A DNA stretch of 64,000 nt from Thalassobius sp965218685 (GCF_965218685.1 NZ_OZ244657.1:186001-250000), one strand, 5' to 3'. Positions 45,862 to 55,105 are shown, numbered from the stretch's first letter. Translations and numbers: made by a program. Notes: generated by a model not told the origin, from the sequence alone.

Positions 45862-46863
45862 ATGAGCCTGGATCAAGCTGCAACAAAACCGCACGAGCAA
45901 CTGGCCGCCGCTTTGGCGGACGGAATGGATGCCGTCAACCTGCTGATCCGCGAGCGGATGGCCAGCAAACATGCCCCGCGCATCCCCGAGGTTACCGCCC
46001 ACCTGGTCGAAGCCGGCGGCAAGCGCCTGCGCCCCATGCTGACCTTGGCCGCTGCCAAGCTGTGCGGCTATGAGGGTCCGTATCACGTCCATCTGGCTGC
46101 GACGGTCGAGTTCATCCACACCGCGACCCTGCTGCATGACGACGTGGTGGACGAAAGCGCGCAGCGTCGCGGCCGCCCCACCGCCAACCTGCTATGGGAC
46201 AACAAATCCAGCGTGCTGGTGGGCGACTACCTGTTCGCCCGTGCGTTCCAGTTGATGGTCGAGCCGGGCAATCTGCGCGTTCTAAACATCCTGTCCAACG
46301 CCGCCGCCACCATCGCCGAGGGCGAAGTTCTGCAACTGACCGCCGCGCAGGACCTGCGCACGGACGAAGCGATCTATTTACAGGTCGTACGCGGCAAAAC
46401 CGCCGCCCTGTTCAGCGCGGCCACCGAATCCGGCGCAGTAATCTCGGGTGCGGACGAAGCGTATGTGCAGGCGCTGTTCGATTATGGCGATGCATTGGGA
46501 ATTGCCTTCCAGATCGTCGATGACCTGTTGGATTATCAGGGCGACACGAAGGCCACCGGTAAAAACGTCGGCGATGACTTCCGCGAACGCAAGCTGACCC
46601 TTCCCGTCATCAAGGCCGTCGCCCGTGCCGATGACGAGGAACGCGCCTTTTGGACCCGCACGATCGAGAAGGGTAAACAGGAAGACGGCGATCTGGAACA
46701 CGCGCTGGAACTGCTGAACAAGCACGGCGCGCTGACTGACACGCGTCAGGACGCCCTTGCATGGGCGGACAAAGCGAAGACAGCCCTTGGCGTCCTGCCT
46801 GAGCATCCGATTCGCCAGATGTTGATCGATCTTGCCGACTATGTGGTGGCGCGGATTAACTAA
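45862..46863 (+). CDS. polyprenyl diphosphate synthase (ubiquinone side chain type)
   Basis: Trans-isoprenyl diphosphate synthase that extends FPP to the C40-C50 chain of ubiquinone. The 333-residue product has the first Asp-rich motif D93-D-V-V-D97 and the second D220-D-L-L-D224, and GGKRLRPML for IPP binding. The residues before the first motif suit a long-chain product; DdsA/IspB-like is likely. The ATG at 45862 is preferred to a GTG one codon earlier. It overlaps the convergent ispE by eight bases. Confidence 0.93.
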   Translation: MSLDQAATKPHEQLAAALADGMDAVNLLIRERMASKHAPRIPEVTAHLVEAGGKRLRPMLTLAAAKLCGYEGPYHVHLAATVEFIHTATLLHDDVVDESAQRRGRPTANLLWDNKSSVLVGDYLFARAFQLMVEPGNLRVLNILSNAAATIAEGEVLQLTAAQDLRTDEAIYLQVVRGKTAALFSAATESGAVISGADEAYVQALFDYGDALGIAFQIVDDLLDYQGDTKATGKNVGDDFRERKLTLPVIKAVARADDEERAFWTRTIEKGKQEDGDLEHALELLNKHGALTDTRQDALAWADKAKTALGVLPEHPIRQMLIDLADYVVARIN

Positions 46864-47662
46864 GCTGGGTGGCCTCAACCCACCAACCAAGATCAGCCAA
46901 AACCGCAGCCGCGCGCTGCGCTGCGCCCGCATCCGGGTACAGCCCAAAACACGTCGCGCCCGAGCCGGACATACGCGCCAGCTGACAGTCCGCGGTTTGC
47001 TCTAACGCCTGCAAAACCTGCGCGATCACCGGCTGCGCCTTGCATGCGGGGGGCTCCAGATCATTGCGCTGACGGCGCAGCCAAGCAATCAGATCACCAG
47101 GGGCGGGCAAAGGCTCCATCGGTGGGTTATCCTTGCGTGCCAGCCCCTTGAATACCGCGCCGGTGGGCACCTCGACCCGCGGGTTAACCAACACTGCATG
47201 CAAGGCAGGCAGATTTGGCACGGGTTCAACGATCTCTCCGATGCCGCGCATTACGGCGGCGCCGGCAACCATGCAGACTGGCACATCCGCACCAAGCGCC
47301 AACCCTGCATCCGGAGCCGCGCGCCCCGTCAACTGCTGCAAAGCACGCAAAACGGCCGCCGCATCAGAAGATCCGCCGCCGATACCAGCCGCCGCTGGCA
47401 GGTGCTTTTCCAGGGATATCCGGGCCGAGGCCCCCATCAACTCGGCCGCCCGCAGAACCAGGTTGCGCCTATCTGTCGGCACCCCTTCGGCCAAAGGCCC
47501 CGAGACCGTCAGCACGGGTTCATCCAGCGAAACAAGCAGCCGATCGCCCACGTCAGCAAAAACCACCAGGCTGTCCAAAAGGTGATACCCATCCGCGCGC
47601 TGGCCGGTGACATGCAGGGTCAAGTTCACCTTGGCCGGGGCGAAAACCTTAATCGGCGGCAT
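46856..47662 (-). CDS. ispE: 4-diphosphocytidyl-2-C-methyl-D-erythritol kinase
   Basis: MEP-pathway kinase that phosphorylates CDP-ME on the way to IPP, which feeds the neighbouring polyprenyl synthase. The 268-residue GHMP kinase has the ATP loop P89-A-A-A-G-I-G-G-G-S-S-D100 and the substrate segment APAKVNLTLHVTG. It begins inside the end of the TPR gene by 14 bases, so the two are translated together. Confidence 0.94.
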   Translation of the reverse strand: MPPIKVFAPAKVNLTLHVTGQRADGYHLLDSLVVFADVGDRLLVSLDEPVLTVSGPLAEGVPTDRRNLVLRAAELMGASARISLEKHLPAAAGIGGGSSDAAAVLRALQQLTGRAAPDAGLALGADVPVCMVAGAAVMRGIGEIVEPVPNLPALHAVLVNPRVEVPTGAVFKGLARKDNPPMEPLPAPGDLIAWLRRQRNDLEPPACKAQPVIAQVLQALEQTADCQLARMSGSGATCFGLYPDAGAAQRAAAVLADLGWWVEATQLS

Positions 47663-49370
47663 CGGGCACCCTCAAAGGTGGCGCGCCCTCTTCGGCCAAA
47701 ACCTGATCAAGGCCGACCTCGAGTTTGCGGCGAATGCGGTCAGCATCCACATCCCCCGAGGCGTTTTCATACTTCGCGAAAGACAGCGCGCGGTGCCACT
47801 GGAACTCGGCCTCGCGTTTGCGGCCTACGGCCCACAGCACATCGCCCAGATGGTCGTTCACCACGGGGTCCACGGGCATCAGCTCGGTCGCGTGTTCCAT
47901 GTGGCCGATCGCCTCTTCATAGCGGCCCAAACGGTACAGGGCCCAGCCCAGGGAATCGACGATATAGCCACTGTTGGGACGTTCCGCGACGGCCTGTTCG
48001 ATCATCGCCAAAGCCTCGTCCAGCTTGGATTTCTGCTCGACCAAGGAATATCCCAAGTAGTTGAGAACACTGGGTTGTCCGGGATTCAGTTCCAGCGCTT
48101 GACGGAAATCAGCCTCGGCCTTGGGCCACGCGTCAAGCCGTTCGAAACAAATCGCACGGGCGTAGTAGATGAACCACTGTTCCGCCGTCGGCTCTCCGTA
48201 CAGCGAGATCGCTTTGTCATAGGCCTCGACGGCCTCGTCAAAGCGTTTGAGCTGTCGCATCAGGTCACCAAGCGTGACCCAGACCAGCGGCATGTCCGCG
48301 TGGCTGCGCGAAAGCTGTTCCAGAACCTCGACAGACGCGTCCATCTTGTCGGCTTTACGCAGGCTTTCCGCACGGCCCAGTTCGGCCGAGAAGAACGAAG
48401 GGTTATCCGTGGGCACGGATTTATATGCGGCCACGGCCAGTTCATGCTGCTTGAGCGTATCCAGCAATTGCGCGCTGAGCAGGCTGGCATCGGCATGACC
48501 GGGGCGCAGATATTCAACAACGCGCGAATAAAGCAGCGTGTAATCTTCGCCCGCCTCGTTGTTCAGCGCCGCCGCAACCGAGAAAAACACCTCGGCCACG
48601 CCATCACGCGGGGCGTTCACGATGCTGAAGGGCAGCACCTGCCCGTCCACCAGCGCAGCGCGCAGATCCTTGACCGAAGGATCGATGCCCACGCCAAACA
48701 GGTTGTCCAGAAGGGCCAGCGCCTCGTCCTTGCGGTCCAGCTGACTAAGCATTTCTACTCGGGCGATCACGCCGCGCCGGGTGGATTGCAGGGGCGCGCC
48801 AGCATTTTCGGACAAGATGACATCCGCACCTTCGAAATCACCGACACTGGCCAGCGCCAACGCCTTGTGGAACATCGCGAAAGACGCCAGACCCCGTTCG
48901 TCCGAGACCATGTCGAATGCCTTCAACGCCTCGGAAACCTTGCCCTCGCCCATCAACGCCCAAGCCTTCAGCAGCCCGTCCACCAGGGGACCGATGCCTC
49001 GCCCGTCTTCAATGCGGATTCGCAAGGCTTCGAATTTGCCGGTGGCGGCCTCGTCCGCGACCAGAACCATGCGCGCGAACTGGCTGTTCAGCCCGTCGGA
49101 TTCCATCTTGCGGGCAACAGGCAGCGCGCGGTCGATCCGTCCCAGCGATAGCTGCGACAGAACCGTGTTTTCCAACAGCTGCGGGTTCGAGGAATCATGG
49201 GCCAGAGCGCGGGTGAAATACTCTGCTGCGGCCTTGTAATCACTGGCCATGCCGGCACTGCGCGCGGCCAGATACGCTCCAGCAATTCCCTGCGCCTGCA
49301 CCGGGTTCGTGCCCAAGGCCGCCCCCGATACCACAAAGGCCAAAGCCATTCCCAAGATCCGTTTGCGCAT
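47649..49370 (-). CDS. exported tetratricopeptide-repeat protein
   Basis: 573 residues. Signal peptide (RKRILGMALAFVVSGAALG...QA), then helical TPR units along its whole length, clearest in SRSHADMPLVWVTLGDLMRQ, AEADFRQALELNPGQPSVLNYLGY and EAIGHMEHATELMPVDPVVNDHLGDV. A periplasmic or membrane-bound scaffold is likely; such proteins precede ispE in many alphaproteobacteria. Function unknown. Coupled to ispE by a 14-base overlap. Confidence 0.9.
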   Translation of the reverse strand: MRKRILGMALAFVVSGAALGTNPVQAQGIAGAYLAARSAGMASDYKAAAEYFTRALAHDSSNPQLLENTVLSQLSLGRIDRALPVARKMESDGLNSQFARMVLVADEAATGKFEALRIRIEDGRGIGPLVDGLLKAWALMGEGKVSEALKAFDMVSDERGLASFAMFHKALALASVGDFEGADVILSENAGAPLQSTRRGVIARVEMLSQLDRKDEALALLDNLFGVGIDPSVKDLRAALVDGQVLPFSIVNAPRDGVAEVFFSVAAALNNEAGEDYTLLYSRVVEYLRPGHADASLLSAQLLDTLKQHELAVAAYKSVPTDNPSFFSAELGRAESLRKADKMDASVEVLEQLSRSHADMPLVWVTLGDLMRQLKRFDEAVEAYDKAISLYGEPTAEQWFIYYARAICFERLDAWPKAEADFRQALELNPGQPSVLNYLGYSLVEQKSKLDEALAMIEQAVAERPNSGYIVDSLGWALYRLGRYEEAIGHMEHATELMPVDPVVNDHLGDVLWAVGRKREAEFQWHRALSFAKYENASGDVDADRIRRKLEVGLDQVLAEEGAPPLRVPDAAD

Positions 49371-49463
49371 GCGTCTCCCCGCAGATGAGCTGGTTACCGG
49401 ACCTCAAACTAGCGTGCCCGTCAGCAAACGCAATGCGCCCCGGGGCCGGTTCACGTAAACGGC

Positions 49464-49492
49464 AAAAAAGCGGAGCATTTGCCCCGCTTTTT
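49464..49492 (-). terminator. rho-independent terminator of ETF-QO gene
   Basis: A 9-bp stem, AAAAAGCGG with CCGCTTTTT, 28 bp after the stop on the minus strand and ending in a U-run. It separates the gene from the TPR-ispE unit. Confidence 0.85.
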
Positions 49493-49519
49493 CGTGCATG
49501 ATTGCGATTTTGCGTCCGA

Positions 49520-51166
49520 TTACATGTTCGGATAGTTGGGGCCTTCGCCGCCCTGAGGGGTGACCCAGGTGATGTTTTGGCTGGGGTCCTTGATATCGCA
49601 GGTTTTGCAGTGGACGCAGTTTTGGAAGTTCACGCGGAACTCGGGCCCGGATTCGCCTTCCAGCACCTCGTAGACGCCGGCCGGGCAATAACGCTGCGCG
49701 GGCTCGTCGAATTTGGGCAGGTTGACGTTCAGTGGCACGTTCGGATCGGCCAGCTGCAGGTGGCAGGGCTGCTCTTCCTCGTGGTTGGTAAAGCTGAAGG
49801 ACACGTTGGTCAGGCGGTCAAACGACAGCTTGCCATCGGGCTTGGGGTAATCGATCTTCTTGTGCTTTGAGGCCTCCTCGGTGGCCGCAGCGTCGGTTTT
49901 CCCGTGCCCCAAAGTACCAAACAGCGAGAAGCCCAGCGTGTTGGTCCACATGTCCAGACCGCCCAGGGCCAGGCTGGGCAGCATGCCCCACTTGGACCAC
50001 ATCGGTTTGACGTTGCGGACTTTCTTCAGGTCTTTACCGATGGGGCCCGAACGCACGTCGGCCTCGTAGTCGGTCAGTTCATCGCCCGAGCGGCCATCCT
50101 GGATCGCGGCATAGGCGGCTTCGGCCGCAGCTTTGCCCGACAGCATCGCGTTGTGGTTGCCTTTGATGCGGGGGACGTTAACCATCCCGACCGAGCAGCC
50201 CAGCAGAGCCGCGCCCGGCGCGACCATCTTGGGCATCGACTGATAGCCACCTTCGGAAATCGCGCGCGCGCCGTAGGCAACGCGTTTCCCGCCCTCCAGC
50301 AGCTCGGCAACCATCGGGTGATGCTTGAAGCGCTGGAATTCCATGTAGGGGAACAGGTACGGGTTCTTGTAGTTCAGGTGAACCACGAAACCCACGTAAA
50401 CCTGATTGTTTTCCAGGTGATAGATGAACGAACCACCCCCAGCGTTGCCGTTCAGCGGCCAGCCCATCGTGTGGGTCACGGTGCCTTCTTTGTGCTTGGC
50501 GGGGTCGATCTCCCAGATCTCTTTCATGCCAACGCCGAATTTCTGAGGCTCTTTGCCGGCCTGCAGGTCGTACTTGGCGATCACTTCCTTGGCCAGTGAT
50601 CCGCGCACGCCTTCGGACAGGAACACGTATTTGCCGTGCAGCTCCATGCCCGGCTCGGTGCCGTCGCCATAGGTGCCATCGGGTTCCACGCCGAATACGC
50701 CGGCAACTACACCTTTGACTTCGCCGTTTTCGCCGTAAACCAGTTCCGAGCACGCCATGCCGGGGAAGATTTCCACGCCCATGCCCTCGGCCTGTTCGGC
50801 CATCCAGCGGCAGACATTGCCCATCGACACGATGTAGTTGCCGTGGTTGTTCATCAAAGGCGGCATCGGGAAGTTGGGGATGCGGATCTCACCGCCCTCG
50901 CCCAGCATGTAGAAGTTGTCTTCCTTCACGGGGGTGTTCAGCGGTGCGCCTTTTTCCTTCCAATCGGGGATCAGAGCGTCCAGGCCGCAGGGGTCCAGAA
51001 CCGCGCCAGACAGGATGTGCGCGCCCACTTCCGAGCCCTTTTCCAGCACAACCACGTTCAGGTCCGCATCCAATTGTTTCAAACGGATCGCAGCCGACAG
51101 ACCCGCAGGCCCCGCGCCGACGATCACAACGTCATATTCCATTGCTTCCCGTTCGATTTCCGACAT
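49520..51166 (-). CDS. electron transfer flavoprotein-ubiquinone oxidoreductase
   Basis: Passes electrons from ETF, reduced by acyl-CoA and other dehydrogenases, to ubiquinone in the inner membrane. The 548-residue product has the FAD GxGxxG at 17-22 (VGAGPAG), a membrane-surface ubiquinone part, and the 4Fe-4S cluster ligands C494, C517, C520 and C523 near the C-terminus. The start at 51166 follows AAGGAGGGG. The acyl-CoA dehydrogenase at 56.6-58.3 kb is a likely electron source through ETF. The ETF subunits are not in this window. Confidence 0.95.
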   Translation of the reverse strand: MSEIEREAMEYDVVIVGAGPAGLSAAIRLKQLDADLNVVVLEKGSEVGAHILSGAVLDPCGLDALIPDWKEKGAPLNTPVKEDNFYMLGEGGEIRIPNFPMPPLMNNHGNYIVSMGNVCRWMAEQAEGMGVEIFPGMACSELVYGENGEVKGVVAGVFGVEPDGTYGDGTEPGMELHGKYVFLSEGVRGSLAKEVIAKYDLQAGKEPQKFGVGMKEIWEIDPAKHKEGTVTHTMGWPLNGNAGGGSFIYHLENNQVYVGFVVHLNYKNPYLFPYMEFQRFKHHPMVAELLEGGKRVAYGARAISEGGYQSMPKMVAPGAALLGCSVGMVNVPRIKGNHNAMLSGKAAAEAAYAAIQDGRSGDELTDYEADVRSGPIGKDLKKVRNVKPMWSKWGMLPSLALGGLDMWTNTLGFSLFGTLGHGKTDAAATEEASKHKKIDYPKPDGKLSFDRLTNVSFSFTNHEEEQPCHLQLADPNVPLNVNLPKFDEPAQRYCPAGVYEVLEGESGPEFRVNFQNCVHCKTCDIKDPSQNITWVTPQGGEGPNYPNM

Positions 51167-51494
51167 GGGTGGCCCCTCCTTCTGGATCACGCGTTAATTT
51201 GCTTCGAACGTGGTTACCGCGCTGCAGCATTGCCCGTCAACTTGAACACGGCGTTAAATGAGGCTAATCGCTCAAATTGCGCCGAAACACATGCTGTTTT
51301 TGGGGTATTCTTGGCAGATCCGGACGCTTGATTGCCCTTGCGTCACCTGATCCAAGCGGTGCCATGCCCGTACAAGCAAGCATTGGATGCAAGCTCTTGC
51401 ATTGTATCCGGGCTTGGGGTCAGGTAATTCCACGGGAACCAAACCGATGCGGCGCACCCCATGCGCCGCGATTTTCGCGCAAGACAGGGGCATA
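51167..51494. other. 328-bp divergent control region of ETF-QO and greA
   Basis: Non-coding between two divergent genes. It holds an A/T-rich segment near 51230-51320 suitable for promoters, an interrupted dyad GCAAG/CTTGC at about 51389, and the greA leader hairpin. No open frame with a ribosome-binding site is convincing. Confidence 0.5.
51449..51475 (+). promoter_or_regulatory. possible attenuator hairpin in the greA leader
   Basis: A perfect 8-bp stem, GCGGCGCA with TGCGCCGC, a 5-nt loop, then G-A-T-T-T-T, ending 20 bp before the greA ATG. Since no plus-strand gene lies upstream, an intrinsic terminator here can only cut greA's own transcript. The T-run is short, so termination may be partial. 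Confidence 0.5.
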
Positions 51495-51965
51495 ATGGAA
51501 AAGATACCGATGACCAGCGCTGGCCACGCCGCGCTTGAATCCGAGCTGAAGACGCTGAAGTCTGTGGAACGCCCCGCCGTCATCCAGGCCATTGCCGAGG
51601 CGCGCGAACTGGGCGACCTGAAGGAAAACGCCGAGTATCATTCTGCCCGCGAAAAACAGGGATTCATCGAAGGCCGCATCAAGGAACTTGAGGGCGTGCT
51701 GTCCCTGGCCGACGTGATCAACCCCACCGCGCTGTCCGGCACCATCAAATTCGGCGCCACGGTCACCCTGGTCGACGAGGACACCGATGAGGAAAAGACC
51801 TGGCAAATCGTGGGCGAACACGAAGCAAATGTCGAAAAGGGCCTTTTGAACGTCAAATCGCCCATCGCACGCGCTTTGATAGGCAAAGAAGAAGGCGACA
51901 GCGTCGAAGTGCGCACTCCGGGTGGTGAAAAATCCTACGAAGTGCTTAAGATCGAATATATCTGA
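51495..51965 (+). CDS. greA: transcription elongation factor GreA
   Basis: Cleaves backtracked RNA in RNA polymerase. The 156-residue product has the N-terminal coiled coil (AALESELKTLKS...EARELGDLKENAEYHSAREKQGFIEGRIKELE) with the acidic tip D/E pair of LGDLKENAEY, and the C-terminal FKBP-like domain. The ATG follows AGGGG. A hairpin with T-run lies in its leader. The next gene starts 20 bp later and may be co-transcribed. Confidence 0.96.
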   Translation: MEKIPMTSAGHAALESELKTLKSVERPAVIQAIAEARELGDLKENAEYHSAREKQGFIEGRIKELEGVLSLADVINPTALSGTIKFGATVTLVDEDTDEEKTWQIVGEHEANVEKGLLNVKSPIARALIGKEEGDSVEVRTPGGEKSYEVLKIEYI

Positions 51966-51985
51966 CCACAGGCAGGTGGGCTGCT

Positions 51986-53014
51986 ATGGCCGACAAGCAA
52001 GAAAGCCGTTCGACACCGGTGGGGCTCTACGAGCGCCCCTCGGGTGAAGGCATCACCGGAATCGAGATCGCCGCTCTGGCGTTCAGTCTGCTTTGGCTGA
52101 TTGGATCGGGCGTGGCGTTTTTCGTCATGGACTTTCCGCAGGGCACGGACGAACCCGCAGGTGCGCTGCGCTTTATGATGACCATGCTGGTGATCTTTCT
52201 GCCCGTCGCCATGATCTGGGTCGGCGCGACGGCTGCGCGCTCGTCTCGGGTGATGCGCGAGGAAAGCGCACGCCTGCAGGCCGCAATCGACGCCATTCGC
52301 AAAACCTATCTGGCGCAGGCGCAGGGGCGCGCGGGATCGGACGACCCCAGCATCGCCAGGAAACTGGAAGAGATCGCCGAGGCACAGAAGAAAACCGAAA
52401 TCGCCCTGACCACCTTTACCTCGACCCGCGATCGTGACCGCCTGGACCTGTTGCGCGCCGCGCCTAAGCCGGAAACCAGCGCCACCCCGGCCGAGGATCA
52501 GGCACCGCTGCCCCTTGGCACCCCGGCCGAAGATCTGGCTCCGCCGCTGGAACGCGGCGACTTCATCCGCGCGCTGAATTTCCCCGAAACGGCCGAAGAC
52601 GAAGAAGGCTTTGCCGCACTGCGCAAGGCGCTGAAGGACCGTCAGGCCGCCGGGCTCATACAGGCCGCGCAAGACATCCTGACCCTGCTTAGCCAGGATG
52701 GGATCTATATGGACGATCTGCGCCCCGACCGCGCCCGCCCCGAGATTTGGCGCCGCTTTGCCCAAGGGGAACGAGGCAGGCAGATAGCCAGCCTGGGGGG
52801 CGTTCGGGATCGCTCGTCGCTGGCACTGTCTGCTGGCCGAATGAAGCAGGACCCGATCTTTCGCGACACTGCCCATCATTTCCTGCGACGCTTTGACAAG
52901 ATGCTGACAGAGTTCTGCGAGACAGCTTCGGACAGCGATATTGCGGACCTGTCGGACACCCGTACCGCACGTGCCTTCATGCTGCTGGGCCGCGTGACCG
53001 GGATGTTTGACTAA
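51986..53014 (+). CDS. membrane protein of unknown function
   Basis: 342 residues: two membrane helices near the N-terminus (ALAFSLLWLIGSGVAFFVM and FMMTMLVIFLPVAMIWVGA), a coiled-coil stretch (REESARLQAAIDAIRKTYLA...KLEEIAEAQKKTEIALTTF), then a Pro-rich linker and a globular helical C-terminal domain. I do not recognise a named family; it looks like a conserved Rhodobacteraceae protein. AGGTGGG lies upstream. The gene follows greA by 20 bp and may be in its transcript. Confidence 0.8.
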   Translation: MADKQESRSTPVGLYERPSGEGITGIEIAALAFSLLWLIGSGVAFFVMDFPQGTDEPAGALRFMMTMLVIFLPVAMIWVGATAARSSRVMREESARLQAAIDAIRKTYLAQAQGRAGSDDPSIARKLEEIAEAQKKTEIALTTFTSTRDRDRLDLLRAAPKPETSATPAEDQAPLPLGTPAEDLAPPLERGDFIRALNFPETAEDEEGFAALRKALKDRQAAGLIQAAQDILTLLSQDGIYMDDLRPDRARPEIWRRFAQGERGRQIASLGGVRDRSSLALSAGRMKQDPIFRDTAHHFLRRFDKMLTEFCETASDSDIADLSDTRTARAFMLLGRVTGMFD

Positions 53015-53103
53015 GGCCCCGACCCTACGTCAACTTTCACTGACATTGCATCCCGCAAGCAGTGCCGATACGCCTTGTCCATTCACAACACTTGAGGGCT
53101 GCC

Positions 53104-53823
53104 ATGAGCAACACGACCCGCTCCTCTACCTTTTGGAAGGGCTTCCGCGACGGTTTACCGTTTCTGCTGGTTATCGTGCCTTTCGGTCTGCTGTTCGGAG
53201 TGGTCGCCACCGAAGCCGGACTGAACGTTCTGGAAACGCTAAGCTTTTCGATCGTCGTCATCGCTGGCGCCGCCCAGTTCACCGCCGTGCAACTGCTGTC
53301 CGAGGACGCGCCGACCATCGTCGTTCTGGCCTCGGCGCTGGCGGTTAACCTGCGGATGGCCATGTATTCAGCCTCGTTGACCCCTCATATCGGCGGGGCC
53401 TCCCTGTGGAAGCGCGCGTTGGTGGCCTATTTCACCGTCGATCAAAGCTATGCCTGCTCGATCACGGCGTATGAGAAGAACCCCGGTTGGTCGATGGGCG
53501 CCAAACTGAGCTATTTCTTCGGGGTCGTCACGCCAGTCTGTCCGTTCTGGTATCTGGCCACCCTGGCCGGCGCCATCATGGGCAACGCTATCCCACCCGA
53601 GTTCGCGCTGGATTTCGCCGTTCCGATCACCTTTCTGGCCCTGATTGCGCCGATGCTGCACACCGCGGCCCACCGTGCGTCGGCGCTCAGCGCCGTGGTG
53701 CTGTCGCTGGTGTTCAACTTCCTGCCCTATAATCTGGGCCTGATGGTCGCCGGGATCGGAGCGATGATGGTCGGCGCACAGGTCGAACTGTGGACCACCC
53801 CCCGCAAACAAGGGGCTTCATGA
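53104..53823 (+). CDS. azlC: AzlC-family branched-chain amino acid exporter, large subunit
   Basis: A 239-residue membrane protein with about six helices. FPFLLVIVPFGLLFGVVA-type start, then AGAAQFTAVQLL and NLRMAMYSASLTPH, the hallmark AzlC segments. With AzlD it exports branched-chain amino acids or azaleucine. The ATG is preceded by GAGGG. It overlaps azlD by four bases (ATGA). leuA is in the same window but far away, so a regulatory link is not implied. Confidence 0.93.
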   Translation: MSNTTRSSTFWKGFRDGLPFLLVIVPFGLLFGVVATEAGLNVLETLSFSIVVIAGAAQFTAVQLLSEDAPTIVVLASALAVNLRMAMYSASLTPHIGGASLWKRALVAYFTVDQSYACSITAYEKNPGWSMGAKLSYFFGVVTPVCPFWYLATLAGAIMGNAIPPEFALDFAVPITFLALIAPMLHTAAHRASALSAVVLSLVFNFLPYNLGLMVAGIGAMMVGAQVELWTTPRKQGAS

Positions 53824-54155
53824 TGCATCAGATCGAAACTTCGACCCTGTGGATCGTAATTATCCTGCTGGGGCTGGGCAGCTTTGGGCTGCGCTTTGTC
53901 TTTACCGGCCTGATCGGGGATCGCCAGATGCCGGAATGGGTTCTGCGGCATCTGCGCTATACGGCGGTTGCGATTCTGCCCGCTCTGGTGGCGCCTGCGG
54001 TGGCCTGGCCCTCGGCGACCGGTGGGCAGCTGGACCCCTCGCGGTTGATCGCTGCGCTGATGACCGTAGCCGTGGGCTATGTCACCAAAAACGCACTGGC
54101 CGCCATCTTTTTCGGAGCGGCCAGTCTGTATTTGTCAATGTATCTGCTGGGTTAA
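53820..54155 (+). CDS. azlD: AzlD-family branched-chain amino acid exporter, small subunit
   Basis: 111 residues with three to four helices and the AzlD pattern (FGLRFVFTGLIGDRQMPEWVLRHLRYTAVAILPALVAPAV). Partner of AzlC. The start is ATG ATG; the first is used because of the ATGA overlap with azlC. A GC-rich dyad follows the stop (54159-54166 with 54175-54182), overlapping the end of the next gene. Confidence 0.92.
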   Translation: MMHQIETSTLWIVIILLGLGSFGLRFVFTGLIGDRQMPEWVLRHLRYTAVAILPALVAPAVAWPSATGGQLDPSRLIAALMTVAVGYVTKNALAAIFFGAASLYLSMYLLG

Positions 54156-54165
54156 ACCCGGCGGC

Positions 54166-54819
54166 CTAGTTCTTGGCCGCCGCCAGACGCGCCTTTTGGC
54201 GGGCATAGCTGTCGCGGGCCTTGGTCGGGTCATAAGCCTTCAACGCGCGCGTTTTGTCGTCTTCGTCATATTCGTAGAGGCTCTGGGTACTCATCAGCGG
54301 AGCCTCACCGAACTGACCCATCAGGTTTTTCGGAAAATACGTCGGCTTGATGTTCAGTCCCGGCAATTGACTGAGAATTGTCGAGGTCGACTGCGCGCAA
54401 TGGCCGTCGGTCACCTCGCCCATGCTTTGGGCCAGACGCATGGCCTGTTCGGCCACCTCGGGCGAAACCTGCAAACGCTGGATCACAACGTGGTAGGTCT
54501 TGCGCGCATGAAAGCGTGTATAGACGTCCTCGACATACGGCGTGACGCCGTAAACCACGTCATTCCGCGCCACGATCTTCTTGTCGCGGAACGTGCCGGC
54601 GGGATCAAAGATCACCCGCTGGCTGGCGTTGATCATCATCGAGGTATGAGCCCCCGAACCGTTGGTATTGCTGATCATCGTGTACAGCGTCAGCTCGGCC
54701 GGAGCATCGTGCTTGTAGGTCGCATCAATGATCTGTTGGTCGGTGACGGGCGGATCATGTTTGACCGCGCAGCCAGCTGTCAGGCCAGCCGCTGCCAGAA
54801 TCAGTAACCATTTACGCAT
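54166..54819 (-). CDS. lipoprotein of unknown function
   Basis: 217 residues. The lipobox L-T-A-G-C with lipidated C17 follows a hydrophobic signal. The mature domain has ELTLYTMISNTNGSGAHTSMMINASQRVIFDPAGTFR, a beta-rich segment, then YVEDVYTRFHARKTYHVVIQRL and CAQSTSTILSQLPG. The pattern SGAHTSMMI with a conserved His and Cys suggests an envelope hydrolase-like fold, but no family can be named. The start is the ATG at 54819. It is in line with the cytochrome oxidase subunit IV gene upstream. Confidence 0.75.
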   Translation of the reverse strand: MRKWLLILAAAGLTAGCAVKHDPPVTDQQIIDATYKHDAPAELTLYTMISNTNGSGAHTSMMINASQRVIFDPAGTFRDKKIVARNDVVYGVTPYVEDVYTRFHARKTYHVVIQRLQVSPEVAEQAMRLAQSMGEVTDGHCAQSTSTILSQLPGLNIKPTYFPKNLMGQFGEAPLMSTQSLYEYDEDDKTRALKAYDPTKARDSYARQKARLAAAKN

Positions 54820-54844
54820 TGCCGGGGTCCCCAAGCGATATGGC

Positions 54845-54979
54845 TTAGCTGTTCACCAGCGCCATGAAAATCAGGACAGCGATGATCACATAGACCGAAT
54901 AGGTGGTGAACTTGATGAAGCCGTCGAAGGTTTCTTTTTGAACTTCGATGTCCATTTCGCCGTGCTTATGCTCTGCCAT
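54845..54979 (-). CDS. aa3-type cytochrome c oxidase subunit IV
   Basis: A 44-residue single-helix protein: a short charged N-terminus (MAEHKHGEMDIEVQKETFDG) and the helix TTYSVYVIIAVLIFMALVN. This is the pattern of the small subunit IV of Rhodobacter/Paracoccus aa3 oxidases. It is too short for ordinary length cut-offs. AAGGA precedes the ATG by 8 bases. No other oxidase subunit is nearby; the subunit is often encoded away from ctaC-E. Confidence 0.9.
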   Translation of the reverse strand: MAEHKHGEMDIEVQKETFDGFIKFTTYSVYVIIAVLIFMALVNS

Positions 54980-55105
54980 GTCGCATTTCCTTGCAGTATT
55001 CCAAAGTCAGATCGTGACTAACCGATTTTTTCAAGGCTGTCATCCCGAGAAAACGTCCCCCCGCCCCCCGAAGGGCCAGTTGCGTCAATCCGACCTAGTC
55101 CATGC

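Noticed and set aside
47607..49151. A 514-codon plus-strand frame opposite ispE/TPR genes
   Set aside because: Antisense shadow with low-complexity composition and no motifs.
54159..54182. GC-rich dyad after azlD as a terminator
   Set aside because: It overlaps the end of the convergent lipoprotein gene and has no T-run.
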